A DNA stretch of 64,000 nucleotides from Diadema setosum. Its lineage: Eukaryota; Echinodermata; Echinoidea; Diadematoida; Diadematidae. The notes below the pieces were generated by a model, which worked only from the letters and a program-made list of their open reading frames with translations, was not told the origin of the DNA and made no database searches. The DNA lies in contig NC_092694.1 in assembly GCF_964275005.1 (NCBI RefSeq), positions 34,980,967 to 35,044,966 of the forward strand, in the 5' to 3' direction. Positions 47,031 through 57,739 of the stretch are shown here, piece after piece (the first letter of the stretch is position 1; each line of letters opens with the position of its first letter). The translations under genes and the position numbers were made by a program.

Positions 47031-49204
47031 ATATTATGGAACGTGTTGATCAAAGTTTTTGTGATGTCGGAAAATGCGAGGCTGTATTGCAGGTGGCCTA
47101 CTGAAGGTGGCCTTCAATTTGTTTTTCACAGTATATTGGCATGTTTAACAGACTGTAACTCACCAAGATGCCTCTTGAAATGTTTTGAAAAACTTCTGCT
47201 TGATTTTACATGAGCGGATGATTATCAGTTGTCTTTCTGCTTTTTCATCTTGTGTGAAACAGTGTATTGTTTCTCTTCAAAAGATAGAGTGCCAATTAAT
47301 CTGCACTTACTGTTGGTGCTCTATCGGCCCTATAAGACATTCAAACCCACCTTCAGCCTAGACATCCGTAGGCGTTGTGGTGTCGAGCGGGATCTGAACA
47401 TCTCTCATGAAGCGAGACTTCTCTTTTCTTTTCTTTTTTCTCCACTAACAGTGTGAAACAAAGATATCCGTAGGCGTTGTGGTATGAAGATGTGGTAAAG
47501 CGAGACTTCTCTTCTCTTTTCTTTTCCCCACTAACCATAAGTTTAGCAGGAAACATAGAAGCATTCGCACGTACTGTTTACATTTCCCATCACATGCTTT
47601 TAACATCGGAAGTTTCATGTACACATTTTGCCTGGAAAAGAATTACCAAGAACTTTTCAACACAATACATGTTCAAAAGAAGCCATTTGGTTCATTACTC
47701 GACAGAGTGATTTATAGGGGCCTACTTATCACTGTCCACGTACTCGAACAGTTTTCGCTAAAGATACAAGTATGTTTACAAGACTGCAAACAGTAGAATG
47801 ATATGCCCCTTAACATATCAGACTACTACATCTCTTGAAATGTCTTCAAACGTAAATGAAAGTCATTCCTCTTAAATGATTACTCTCGGTCGACGAATGA
47901 GGTCCTCGTCTGCCTGTCATTGTCGATCTCGTCAGTGTGACTGGGCCGTCCGTTTAGCGGTCTGCCGTCACGCTCTCAGTAGGCCTATTCTCTTCGTCAC
48001 CATCACTCTCCACTTTGTATCAGTCTGACAGGGCGCTTCAACATCTCCATCTCCGATGACACCAGTTGACTATTTGGAGTTTGTAATTGCACTCCAAATT
48101 CCTACTGTCCTGCATCTGGCCGGTTCAGTCAAGACAGTCGGATCCTCATCACATTCACAGCGTAGGTCGATGGTGCATTCAATGTCGATAAAGATTAGTT
48201 GGTTGACTTGGAGGGGGGGGGGGGGGCATGATGTACCAAGAAAGGGGAACTCCTGACTTTATCTCTGTGGTCTCCAACTATTCTCAAAGTTCCTCAAAAT
48301 TCTCTCAAAATCCTCAAAACTCTGCAGCCTTTGCTTCACTACATAGCGTGAAGCCGCTCCCACTGCAGTGCTTGCCACTCTAACTGATTTCTCGGCTGAG
48401 ACATGTTTTTTTTTATAACTAATTTACTAACAAACTTCCTTTCCCTAAAGCATTTCATTGGCTCAATCTTATATTGGGGTGTGGCGTTCACTAGAAATTA
48501 ATTCCTTACTGGTCAAATGTTCAATTTGCTCCTCCTATTCGTTTCTGTGAAAACTCAATTTTCTATGATTCATCTCATTTTCTGATTAACTCGCCCACTG
48601 TCTTTTAGTCTCTTCATTCACTTGTTCTCTGTAACCACTGGTAAAGACTTTATTGTTTCTTGGATATCAAAATGATAAACCAAATGAATATTAGTGTCCT
48701 TATGGCAACCAGCGTCATCTTCGTTCTGGGTCATTATCCCTGAATTTGTCTTTGGCGTTCCTGTTTGACCCACTCCACTAAACAATAAATGCTAAAAATA
48801 GAGGGATAAATTCTGACAGGAGGGCCACCTTCCAGCTCAGAGGGTCATTTATGTTTGGGGATCAGAGGACAAAAACACGTCATCACGTCATTCTCCGTAA
48901 TTTGGCGCGGGGCTTTGGGGATGGAGAGTGCTGACCACTAGCGGGGAAAGTAGCCAACATCAAGCTTTCTTGGAAGAGGTGGTTTTGACCAAAAAAAGAA
49001 AAAGAAAAAGAAAGGAAATAGCTGGAAGGAAGATAAACGGTTTCGTAAACTCCAAGAAGGGGAAAAGACTGAGCATATATTGACCTCACAGGGTGTCTAG
49101 GAAAACGACTGCAGTGTTCTGTTTTCTTTTACTCTCTATCCTATTCTATTCTATTCTATTCTATTCTATTCTTTATCATAAACATGTGCTAGTAGCCATC
49201 TGTG
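47031..49204. other. FB-C interior, right part; no gene identified
   Basis: A roughly 110-bp duplication carrying 'atccgtaggcgttgtggt' and 'agcgagacttctctt' lies at about 47364-47530. 47900-48240 is less AT-rich and has short open frames on both strands without recognisable motifs; it may be another decayed coding stretch. (TATTC)n lies at 49140-49172. Confidence 0.45.
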
Positions 49205-49770
49205 CTACAATTGTGTTTGTTTTGTACATCCTCTAAAGGTCACCAGAGGTCAAAGGTAGAGCCCTCTCTGTGATCTTTGGAATATGAAGACAATTTCTTG
49301 TAAAACATGTATGCTTGTTTTGTACATCTTAACCATGTCTATCATTAACTAATGACACTACAGATCAATATTATGATATTTTGAGGTCATTGACCTCTAA
49401 AAGGTCACCAGAGGTCAGAGTTAGAAACCTGTCTTTGCTCTTTGGAATATGAAGACAGTTTTATTGCAAAACAGATATGCTTGTTTAACCATATTTATCA
49501 TTAACTAATAACATCACAGATCAATATTATGGTATTTTGAGGTCATTGACCTCTAAAGGTCATCAGAGGTCAAAGGTAGAAACCTGTCAATGCCCTGTGG
49601 AATCATAAGATTTGTAGTACAAATGCATATTTAGTGCAGCGTAACCAGGATCTAAGCCTATCATTCACAAATGCCTCCAAACATCAATATTCTGATATTT
49701 AAAGTTCATTGACCTCTGGAGGTCATCAGAGGTCAAATCAGACTTACCTCCCGATCTTAAAATGAATCTT
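49205..49770 (-). repeat. FB-C right array, 3-4 units of about 150-180 bp, inverted to the left array
   Basis: Inverted units are anchored by 'aggtcatcagaggtcaaagg' type words near 49235, 49405, 49558 and 49716. The outermost unit, with 'cttacctcccgatcttaaaa', matches the outermost left unit best. Confidence 0.85.
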
Positions 49771-49885
49771 ATGGTATGTACTAACACTGGTGAAAGTTTC
49801 ATACTTTAGTCAAATTTTGCACAATTCTCATGATTTTGAGGGCTTAACCGCTCTACTATTGCGCCGTTGTTTACTGTTGTTTATT

Positions 49886-52790
49886 AGGTGATCCGAGTAT
49901 CCTCTCGGATCACCTTCTGTATCTGTACTGATTCTTTGCTCTTGGTTCTTCTTCTTTATTTCTGGACAAAAGTTGTGTAGAGGTTAGCTCAGAAAGTCCT
50001 CTTGCTATCAATTTCAAAATTATACCACATATGTATCATGTCCCGAAGACGACAGATCTAATGTATCATAGTGATCAGTCGACCGTGACGTCACTATGAC
50101 GTCATTATATGAAAACACATTTTCAATCATATCTCATTAATGGAATGGAATTTTTCAATGAAATTTACGTCACATATATTTGAAATTATATGCATTCTAC
50201 TCATATTCTCAAAATTCATATTTTCTCTTAAAACGTGCGTGTACGCGCGCGTTGAAATATTTGTATGCTCCAATCGAGCTCAATTTTTTTTTTTTGCACA
50301 CGTTTCAGACGATTTGAAGCATTTTTTGAAAAATTGAAAAAATCGGACGGACGCGTACGCGCGCGCACATATACGCATGCACAGCTCAAATGCAATAGAA
50401 ATTTCCCGTTTTTTTCACACTTATCGAATACCTAAAATGTCAAGAAATATTTTTACCAAGTTTCAAGTCAATCCGACTCAATATGACGTCATACGGGCCC
50501 GTCAAAGTTGAAATTTTGCGCGCGCGTCAATGGCGATATACAGTGCAACAATGCAAAAAAACCGCCAATTTTAAATCCGATTTTACTCGTCAGGATGGAC
50601 AGTGACCCCCCCCCCCCCATTTTCTTTACATATTCTGAAAGCTGATGAGTTGTACATGTCGTTTCATGGGTTGGCAATGCTGAAAAAAAAAATGATTAAA
50701 AGACTATAAAGTAAAAAATAATACAGTAAAAAGGTAAATTTTCAAAATGACGTCATCAAATTTCAAGTTTACTCGAGCGTATCTCACTTATCCTTTGCCG
50801 ATTGTCACCCAGATTTCAGTATGTTGTAGCTTATTTAATGTTCGTTCATTAATGTGATAACAACATTTCAATTGGATGACAGCATCACCTCGTAAAAATG
50901 GATTAAAAGTAATCTTGTCAAATTTGACCGGTATACGTGTTATCTCTATGGGAGTGCAGTTTTTCTGGAAATGAAAATTGACATGACTATCTTCTCCGAG
51001 CACTAGCTCACTTATGCTTCGGTGAATTTAATATGTTGTAGCTGAGATTTCGGGCTATCGCTATAAGCCCTTCATTTTTTAATATGAGGTCGAGATCATG
51101 TCAAGAAACTTGGTTAAAATTAGAGCTTATCATCGATGTATTGGGATATTTCTTTTTTTCTGCAACTCTTTTTTTTTGCAATAACTCAAGAAAAGCAGCC
51201 CCTATCATCACCATATTTTGCGCATGTTTAGTTCATGTTACGTACATCATTTCATAAAATAACAACTACTTGATCGGACACCATCTTAGGTATGTAAATT
51301 AAGGTCAGATGTCATAAATGTTTCATCCTGTATCTTGGTAAATACATGTCTTATCTTTCCCATATTTTGCACACGCAAAAACCATGTTACAAGAATCATT
51401 TCACAAAATAACCACTTTTTGCTCAGATGCCATCTTGGGTGTGCAAAGTGGGATCAAAGGTCATATGTACTTCTTTCTGTATCTTCGTTATGACGTGTTA
51501 TCTCTATGGGAGGGAATTTTTCTAGGTGTGAAAATTGACATGATTGTCTTTATCGAGCACTAGCTCACTTACCCTTCGGTGAATTTCTCCCAGATTTTAA
51601 TATGTTGTAGCTGAGACTTTGGGCTATCGACAATGTGCCATTTGTTTTTCATAGGGTGTCGGGATCACGTTAAAATACTTGGTTGAAATTAAAGGTTATC
51701 TTCGATGTATTGAGATATTTTTTTTTTCTTTCTGCAACTTTCTTTGCAATAACTCAAGTAAAACAGCCCCTATCACCCCCATATTTTGCACATGTTTAGT
51801 TCATGTCACGTACATTATTTCATAAAAAACAACTACTTGATCGGACACCATCTTGGGTATGTAAATTAGGGTCAAATGTCACAAATGTTTCATCCTGTAT
51901 CTTGGTGAATACATGTCCTATCTTTTCCATATTTTGCACACGCAAAGATTATGTTACAAGAATCATTTTACAATAAACCACTTTTTGCTCAGATGCCATC
52001 TTGGATGTGCAAAGTGGGGTCAAAGGTCATACGTACTTCTACCTGTGTCTTCGTAATACGTGTTATCTCTATGGGAGGGAATTTTTCTAGATATGAAAAT
52101 TGACATGACTGTCTTTACCGAGCACTAGCTCACTTATCCTTCGGTGAATTTCTCAAAGATTTGTATATGTTGTAGCTGACATTTTGGGCTATCGACTGTG
52201 TGCCATCTAATTTTTTACTGGATGCCGAGATCACATCGAAAAACTTGGTTGAAATCGAAGGTTAGCTTCGATGTAGGGAGATATTTCTTTCTCTCTGCAA
52301 CTTTCTTTGCAATAACTCAAGTAAAACAGCCCCTATCATCCCCATATTTTGCACATGTTTAGTTCATGTCACGTACATTATTTCATAAAATAACAACTAC
52401 TTGATTGGACACCATCTTGGGTATGTAAATTAGGGTCAAACGTCATAAATGTTTCATCCTGTATCTTGGAGAATACATGTCCTATCTTTCCCATATTTTG
52501 CACACGCAAAGACCCTGTTACAAGAACCATTTCACAAAATAACCACTTTTTGCTCAGATGCCATCTTGTCTGTGCAAAGTGGGGTCAATGGTCAAATATA
52601 CTTCATTCTGTATCTTCGTTATAGTGTATACGGAATTTGGTACCAAAGTTGGCAGACCTGACTCCCTTTTCTAAATGAGAATCCAAACATCACACGGCCA
52701 ATGTCCCTTAACACAGATGAAACCTGTATGGTCATGCCTATATTGGGATCAGGACTCAAATCATTGATTTTCGAAGAGATCGGATCACCT
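49886..52790. mobile_element. Repeat block with AGGTGATCCGA inverted ends, about 2.9 kb
   Basis: It starts with AGGTGATCCGA, which also forms a small hairpin with 'tcggatcacct' 17 bp on, and ends with TCGGATCACCT at 52790. TTA/TAA extends the symmetry. Inside are a CG-rich purine/pyrimidine segment (50220-50380, 'cgtacgcgcgcg') and a three-unit array. No transposase. The family is not recognised; the terminal hairpin plus array again gives a foldback-like layout. Borders are inferred from symmetry only. Confidence 0.5.
50935..52625 (+). repeat. Three tandem copies of a roughly 560-bp unit
   Basis: 'cgtgttatctctatggga' starts units at about 50936, 51497 and 52058. Within each unit, 'tttgcaataactcaagtaaa' and 'catattttgcaca' recur. 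Each unit also contains two related half-units ('catcttgggtatgtaaatta' and 'catcttgggtgtgcaaagtg'), so an older half-size duplication preceded the present array. Confidence 0.9.
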
Positions 52791-53293
52791 AATTTGTCAA
52801 CTTGATGACAAATTCCAAGTCTAGTTCATTTTAATCTTGTAAGGGGGTTTCACACCAAGCTTTGCGTAGAGTTGCGTAGAGTTGCGTAGTGACTACGCCG
52901 AAATCGGCTGCGTACTCATGAAAAATAATTGTGATGATCCGCGCAGGATTTGCGTAGTCCCGGCGTAGGGTTACGTATGGTTGCGTAGGAAGCGCGTATC
53001 AACCTAGCTTATTCGGCGTGTAGCGGACGTAGAGTTGCGTACCATAAACGTAGGTCGGGCGTACAGGCCACGTAGAGTTACTTACAGTTGCGGGAAGTTG
53101 CGTACCGCGGGCGTATGCACAAATTAATGAAACTGCAGAGCTACTTCAGCATAGCCTTCTGCTTCTTATTCCACTAATTGCCTGCTGTTCAAACATGATA
53201 TGGTGGGGAGGTTAAATCCCTTGCTGGTATCTCCAGTTCTCCAGTATTTAGCTGTCCTAGAAACAGCATTCGCATAAATACGAACGTTTTGCA

Positions 53294-53720
53294 AAAATGA
53301 GAAAAGAAAATAAGATGTTGCAAGAATTAGAATTAAGAAGTATGTGGGTCAAACCTCGGATCCAGCGGCGACCAAGGGGCAATATGAACAACTGATGAAA
53401 AAAAAAAAACTGCATGCCGACGATGTTTCTTCATATCATTTTCATGTGAATTAAGCCACAGGCGTTCAATACACTCTTGACACGACATGCACCGAGAATA
53501 TTACACAATAAGATACAAATTTCAGGAAATCTTTAGAACCTATAGCTTCAAACTTGCCATAACCTTCACTTGATCAAGATGACCAGCAGCATTATCATGA
53601 AGTAACTTCAGGTTCGTGGAGATACGTACAATGCCCACCTGCCAGACATGGAACAACTGTAGCGTGGCAACACAAGCAGAGCAGAAAATGAGCAAAGGAG
53701 CTACCTCATGGTGCCATGGG
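53294..53720 (+). pseudogene. Harbinger-type (HARBI1-like) transposase remnant
   Basis: From ATG at 53298 the frame reads MRKENKMLQELELRSMWVKP then RIQRRPRGNMN, the 'W V . P . . . R R' start of HARBI1-type DDE transposases. After a shift of frame come QLMKKKKLHADDVSSY, then DTNFRKSLEP and KLAITF, all in the family order. Several frame shifts and stops separate these blocks; the catalytic region is not recognisable. HARBI1-type enzymes cut at the element ends together with the partner MADF/Myb-like protein. Confidence 0.6.
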
Positions 53721-53867
53721 AAGATGAGATACCCATCATTTAGATCAGTGTGATTAAATGGCACTTGCAATTGCAGTAGCTTCCTCTACCTTATTGGGCA
53801 TCCAAGCCACCAATAACATGAGGAGACAACATGTCTTTATACCGATTCTCCCTGATGCTCCTCCAGA

Positions 53868-53924
53868 AATCTTTACTAGCCTGCCAACTTTATCTCGTTG
53901 AGTTTTCACTCATGTCTGCGTGTG
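53868..53924 (-). pseudogene. MADF-gene remnant of H-A, distal piece
   Basis: The minus strand 'gtgaaaactcaacgagataa' and the following 'ggagcatcagggag' match H-B exon 1 at 58987-59047. It is separated by the RTE insertion from the proximal piece (57195-57605). Confidence 0.75.
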
Positions 53925-56900
53925 CTAGCCTGGTTGATCACTATACTGTAGCATACCTTGACCTATGCCTTTCACTCCAACAAAGGGTTGAGTGGTGGCA
54001 TCCGCTTCATGATGTCCTGCCATTCTTGGCGGTTGCTGGCTAGATGACTGGCTTCTACTAGTGAGCATATGTTTTTGCTCCTACAGTCTGTTTTTACACA
54101 GTCTGTCCATCTCTTGGGTGGTCTTCCCTGTGGTCTCTTACCAGAAATTCTTCCCTCCATTGCTAATTTAGGAAGGCGTGTTACCGGCATACGTATGAGA
54201 TGTCCAAAATATCGTAGTCTTCTTTGGGAGATTCTATCTAATACTGTTCTTGTTGCATTCAATTGGTTCCTTATTGTGGTGTTCCTTATTCTATCCATTC
54301 GTGTTACGCCACATATTTTCCGCAGGCATGTCATTTCAAAAGTCATTAGGCGGTTTTCATCTTCTTTCCTGAGTGTCCATGTCTCTGCTCCATATAGTAA
54401 TATAGGGAGAATTAGTGCCCTGTATAATTCGGTCTTTGTTGATGACTTAATATTTGTTGAGCTCCATATGGTGTGAAGTTTCTGGACTGCCCCCATGGCT
54501 TTTCCAATCCTGTTTTTGATTTCCGGAGCATTGGATCCATCTTGACTAATAATTCCACCTAGGTAGGTGAAATTTTCCACTTGAGTCAGCTCTTTATCTT
54601 CTATACTGATGTGTATTTGTTTGGGCTCTTTGCTGATATACTGCACCTCTGTCTTCCTGATATTTATCTTCAGACCCAAGGAGGAGCTGCTGAGATGTAC
54701 CTTGTCAACAAGAGTTTGGAGGTCTTCTTCACTTTCTGCTATCAAAGCAATGTCATCTGCATAGCATAGGTTGTTGATGACTTGTCCTTGGATATTAGCT
54801 CCAATTTTGATGTCGTGGAGGGCGTATTGCATAACAAGTTCAAGTAAGATGTTAAATAGTTGTGGTGAGATTACACATCCTTGTCTTACTCCCACTGTTA
54901 CCTTGAACCAATCTGTTAGGTCGCCATTTACCCTAACTGCACTTTGTGATTTCTGGTAAAGTGCTTTCAAAATATTGATGATTTTTCTAGAAAATCCAAA
55001 GAAGTTGAGTGCTTTCCACAAAGCCTCTTGCCAGATAGAGTCAAAGGCCTTTTCAAAGTCTACATAACATAAGAATAGTCCTCTTTTTCTTTCCATATAT
55101 TTCTCAATGATTTGTCGTGGAGTAAAGAGTTGGTCTACTGTTGATCTTCCTGGTCGGAAACCTGCCTGTGATTCTGACAAAACTTGTTCTGTTCTATCTA
55201 GAATGCATCTCTGAATGACAAGGGCTAATATTTTGCCAGCATGGCTGAGAAGACTAATTCCTCTGTAATTACGACAATCAAGTTTGTCTTTTTTCTTATA
55301 GATGGGGGTTATAATTGCCTTTCCCCAATCATCTGGGAAGGACTCATTTTGCCATATCTTTTGGCATAGTTGATGCAAGACGTCTATCCCGGCATCTCCA
55401 GCAGCTTTTATCTCTTCAGCTGAAATGCCATCAAATCCGGTTGCCTTTCCATCAGCTAATCTCTTGATAGCACTCGCAATCTCTTCCCTCGTAATATTAG
55501 GTTCTTCATCTGTGTTCTGCATTTGGGGTATACAGCTTGCTGTGTCCTCGTCAACTGGGTTTTGATTATTGTACAGATCCTCAAAGCTTTCTTTCCATCT
55601 AGTTTCGACCTCTTTGAGTTCTGTCAAAATTTCTCCATTCCTATCTTTTATTGTTTGCATTTTGATAGATGCTTTGTTGGTAATGATCTTTATCGTTGAG
55701 TAGACCTCCTTTGATTTTGCTGCCTGGTGAGCCTTGTCCACTTTTGCACACAAGCTTTTGAGCCAGGTGTCTTTACATCCTTTTAATTTCCTCTTAATTT
55801 CACGATTCAAAAAATTATATCTACTCTTTTTTAATGAATCATGTGATTTAGCTTGCTTCACTTTGCTACGTTCATTTGACAGATTTATAACTTCTTCACT
55901 GATCCATGGTTTACTTTTATTAGCTTTCCTGTTCCCCAAGATCTTTTCTGAGGTCTCGGCAAATGCTGTCTTTACTTCTTCCCACACAGTTTGTGTGTCA
56001 GTGTCTGGCATGTCTAGCAGAGGGGCGAATCTTCCTCCAATTTCCACTTCAAAGTTGGCCCTGACCTGTGGATCTTTCAGTCTGAAGACATCATAATGTT
56101 TTGGGTAATTAATTTTCTTATTTATTTTGAATTTCAGTCGTAGGTTTGCCAGCACTAGTTGGTGATCAGATCCCGCGTCTGCACTTGGGAAGCTTCTAGC
56201 ATTTGTGACACAGTGCTTGTACTTTTCATTGATCAGGATGTAGTCTATCATATTGTGCGTCTTCTGGTCTGGAGATTCCCAGGTCCACTGTCGATTCTGT
56301 TTTCTCTGTTTGAACATGGTGTTGGTGACTGACAAATTATTTGCAGCACAGAAATTGAGTAGCTTTTCTCCTCGTCCGTTTTGGGAGCCATAGCCGTAGT
56401 TGCCTAATACATTCTCCCAGTTTGTTCTATCACTTCCTACTTTGGCATTTAGATCTCCCATTACAATGAGCAGGTCATTCTTGTTTGTTTTGTTGACTAC
56501 GGTTTGCAGTTGGTCATAAAATTCATCTACTTCACCTTCCGGATCAGCTGTATTTGGGGCATACACCTGTATAATGGTTATGGCCCCAGCTTTCATCTGA
56601 AATCTCGCTGACATGATCCTTTGTGAGACGGGGTTGTAGCCTAGTAAAGCACCTTGGGCTGTTTTGTTGAGTATGAGAGCTACCCCTTGCCTGTGGACCG
56701 ATTTGTTGCTTGAACACAGGATTTTGTATCCCTGGTGTATGAACTCGCCAGAGTCTGTCCAGTGAGTTTCTGAAATGCCGAGGACTTCCCAGTCAAACTT
56801 CTTCATCTGGTTAAGCAGGATTTCGAGATTTCCTTGTTGATGGAGTGTCCGTACATTCCATGTCCCGATTCCAATTTTCTTTTTCGTCGTTAGTAGCGCC

Positions 56901-57190
56901 TTCTTGCCTCTCGATTTATCAGCATCATATCGTCTAATCGGTGGCCTGCTATTTGCATGGCTCAGCCTAGTAGTACCCGTTGGTCTTCTAGTTAGATTGA
57001 GATGTGATGCGTCATTCTTCTCTACAGGATGTAGGTTCGTTTGGCGAGATGGCTGGTTAGTAGAAGCAGGGGCTGGGACCATGGTGCCAGTATTTTGTTC
57101 CATCATGATGCAGTTTCGCTCAAGAGTTAGCTAGGCGGGTGAGACATTCCTCTCCTAGCCACCCTGGTCTGTTCGTCACCAACTGCACAG
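53925..57190 (-). mobile_element. Full-length RTE-clade LINE, about 3.3 kb
   Basis: The single ORF, very short 3' untranslated region (about 50 bp between the stop and the resumption of Harbinger sequence) and total size are all typical of the RTE clade. It sits inside the MADF remnant of H-A, whose similarity to H-B stops on each side of it. The interval corresponding to about 30-60 bp of H-B is missing or altered at the junction. An (AT)n and A-rich stretch (57219-57275) lies just beyond the 5' end. Confidence 0.85.
53972..57106 (-). CDS. RTE-clade endonuclease/reverse transcriptase, 1044 aa, intact
   Basis: An uninterrupted frame from ATG at 57106. It encodes an apurinic-type endonuclease that nicks the target and a reverse transcriptase that copies LINE RNA there. 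Endonuclease domain at about residues 78-330: GTWNVRT, ISETHW, VMGDLNAKVG, MIDYILIN and the catalytic SDH in AGSDHQLV. RT domain at about 595-830: ITPIYKKKD, NYRGISLL, AGFRPGRSTVDQ, YVDFEKAFDSIW, GVRQGCVISPQLFN and YADD near residue 782. The C-terminal part has LYGAETWTLRKE, RYFGHLIRM and a GRPP-containing end, as in RTE/BovB-type proteins often misnamed craniofacial development protein 2-like. All key residues I can check are present, so the copy may be recently active. The N-terminal 70 residues are low-complexity, and the true start could be internal. Confidence 0.93.
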   Translation of the reverse strand: MMEQNTGTMVPAPASTNQPSRQTNLHPVEKNDASHLNLTRRPTGTTRLSHANSRPPIRRYDADKSRGKKALLTTKKKIGIGTWNVRTLHQQGNLEILLNQMKKFDWEVLGISETHWTDSGEFIHQGYKILCSSNKSVHRQGVALILNKTAQGALLGYNPVSQRIMSARFQMKAGAITIIQVYAPNTADPEGEVDEFYDQLQTVVNKTNKNDLLIVMGDLNAKVGSDRTNWENVLGNYGYGSQNGRGEKLLNFCAANNLSVTNTMFKQRKQNRQWTWESPDQKTHNMIDYILINEKYKHCVTNARSFPSADAGSDHQLVLANLRLKFKINKKINYPKHYDVFRLKDPQVRANFEVEIGGRFAPLLDMPDTDTQTVWEEVKTAFAETSEKILGNRKANKSKPWISEEVINLSNERSKVKQAKSHDSLKKSRYNFLNREIKRKLKGCKDTWLKSLCAKVDKAHQAAKSKEVYSTIKIITNKASIKMQTIKDRNGEILTELKEVETRWKESFEDLYNNQNPVDEDTASCIPQMQNTDEEPNITREEIASAIKRLADGKATGFDGISAEEIKAAGDAGIDVLHQLCQKIWQNESFPDDWGKAIITPIYKKKDKLDCRNYRGISLLSHAGKILALVIQRCILDRTEQVLSESQAGFRPGRSTVDQLFTPRQIIEKYMERKRGLFLCYVDFEKAFDSIWQEALWKALNFFGFSRKIINILKALYQKSQSAVRVNGDLTDWFKVTVGVRQGCVISPQLFNILLELVMQYALHDIKIGANIQGQVINNLCYADDIALIAESEEDLQTLVDKVHLSSSSLGLKINIRKTEVQYISKEPKQIHISIEDKELTQVENFTYLGGIISQDGSNAPEIKNRIGKAMGAVQKLHTIWSSTNIKSSTKTELYRALILPILLYGAETWTLRKEDENRLMTFEMTCLRKICGVTRMDRIRNTTIRNQLNATRTVLDRISQRRLRYFGHLIRMPVTRLPKLAMEGRISGKRPQGRPPKRWTDCVKTDCRSKNICSLVEASHLASNRQEWQDIMKRMPPLNPLLE

Positions 57191-57194
57191 GTCA

Positions 57195-57605
57195 GTATCA
57201 TACCTTCTACCCCAATCTCCATATATATATATATATATATATATGCCTATATATTTATATATATATTTTTTTTTTGATGACTGATACAGCAGCTTCTTAG
57301 CCTCCTTGTTATAGTCTTCACGAGCCTTATCATAGACTATCGGGTGCTATTGAACCCACTCCATTAGAACGTGTACCCTTTCTTGGTCAGTTAAAACTAA
57401 TAAGACTGGAAGCACGTTCTGTTTCCTCTACTTCGGTGATTTAAGGAACTTCCCGCTTGAGCTTCATTGCCAGATTAGTTCACACAGTTCTGGCGAATTG
57501 TCTGCATCTTGATCACTAGAGGTATGTAAAAATGAGCAGGAGAAGAACTCTTGCACCTACCACAGCGATTTGCTCTTCCTTTTCGGCCTTTTGCAGTCAA
57601 TAGGC
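57195..57605 (-). pseudogene. MADF-gene remnant of H-A, proximal piece
   Basis: The minus strand from about 57595 matches H-B from 58626: 'ccgaaaaggaagagcaaa', 'gagttcttctcctgctcat', then 'acccgatagtctatgataag' and 'gaagactataacaaggaggc'. The position of the start codon reads AAG instead of ATG. An (AT)n run (57219-57275) is inserted. It is non-functional. Confidence 0.75.
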
Positions 57606-57739
57606 CTACATAATGAAGACTCGAAGAGCACAGGAAGATACATTCACCAGCCATTCAGAGTCCAGTGGGATGAATGGTATCATTCAGTTTTTAAACATGG
57701 ATCATATTGAAATGCCAAATCTTCACCAATAATAATAGT

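Larger units (their letters stand above)
35696..49858. mobile_element. Second foldback-type element FB-C, 14.2 kb including inserted FB-B
   Basis: The ends are inverted: TAGTAGAGC at 35696 and GCTCTACTA ending at 49858. They are followed inward by matching inverted stretches ('ttgtgcaaaatttgactaaa' against its complement at 49803-49822; 'aagattcattttaagatcgg' against 49754-49773) and then by inverted arrays of a GACCTC-rich unit of about 170-180 bp. A possible 3-bp duplication TTG flanks it. Without FB-B the element would be about 6.2 kb. Its interior holds a decayed ORF, a palindromic region and two MITE-like pieces. No intact transposase is seen. End style (TAG...CTA, possible 3-bp duplication, arrayed arms) resembles FB-B, but the arm sequences are unrelated. 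Confidence 0.7.

Noticed and set aside
47353-47556. Short duplicated coding exon
   Set aside because: The roughly 110-bp duplication carries a TTTTC-rich stretch and frame-inconsistent copies; treated as a local repeat.
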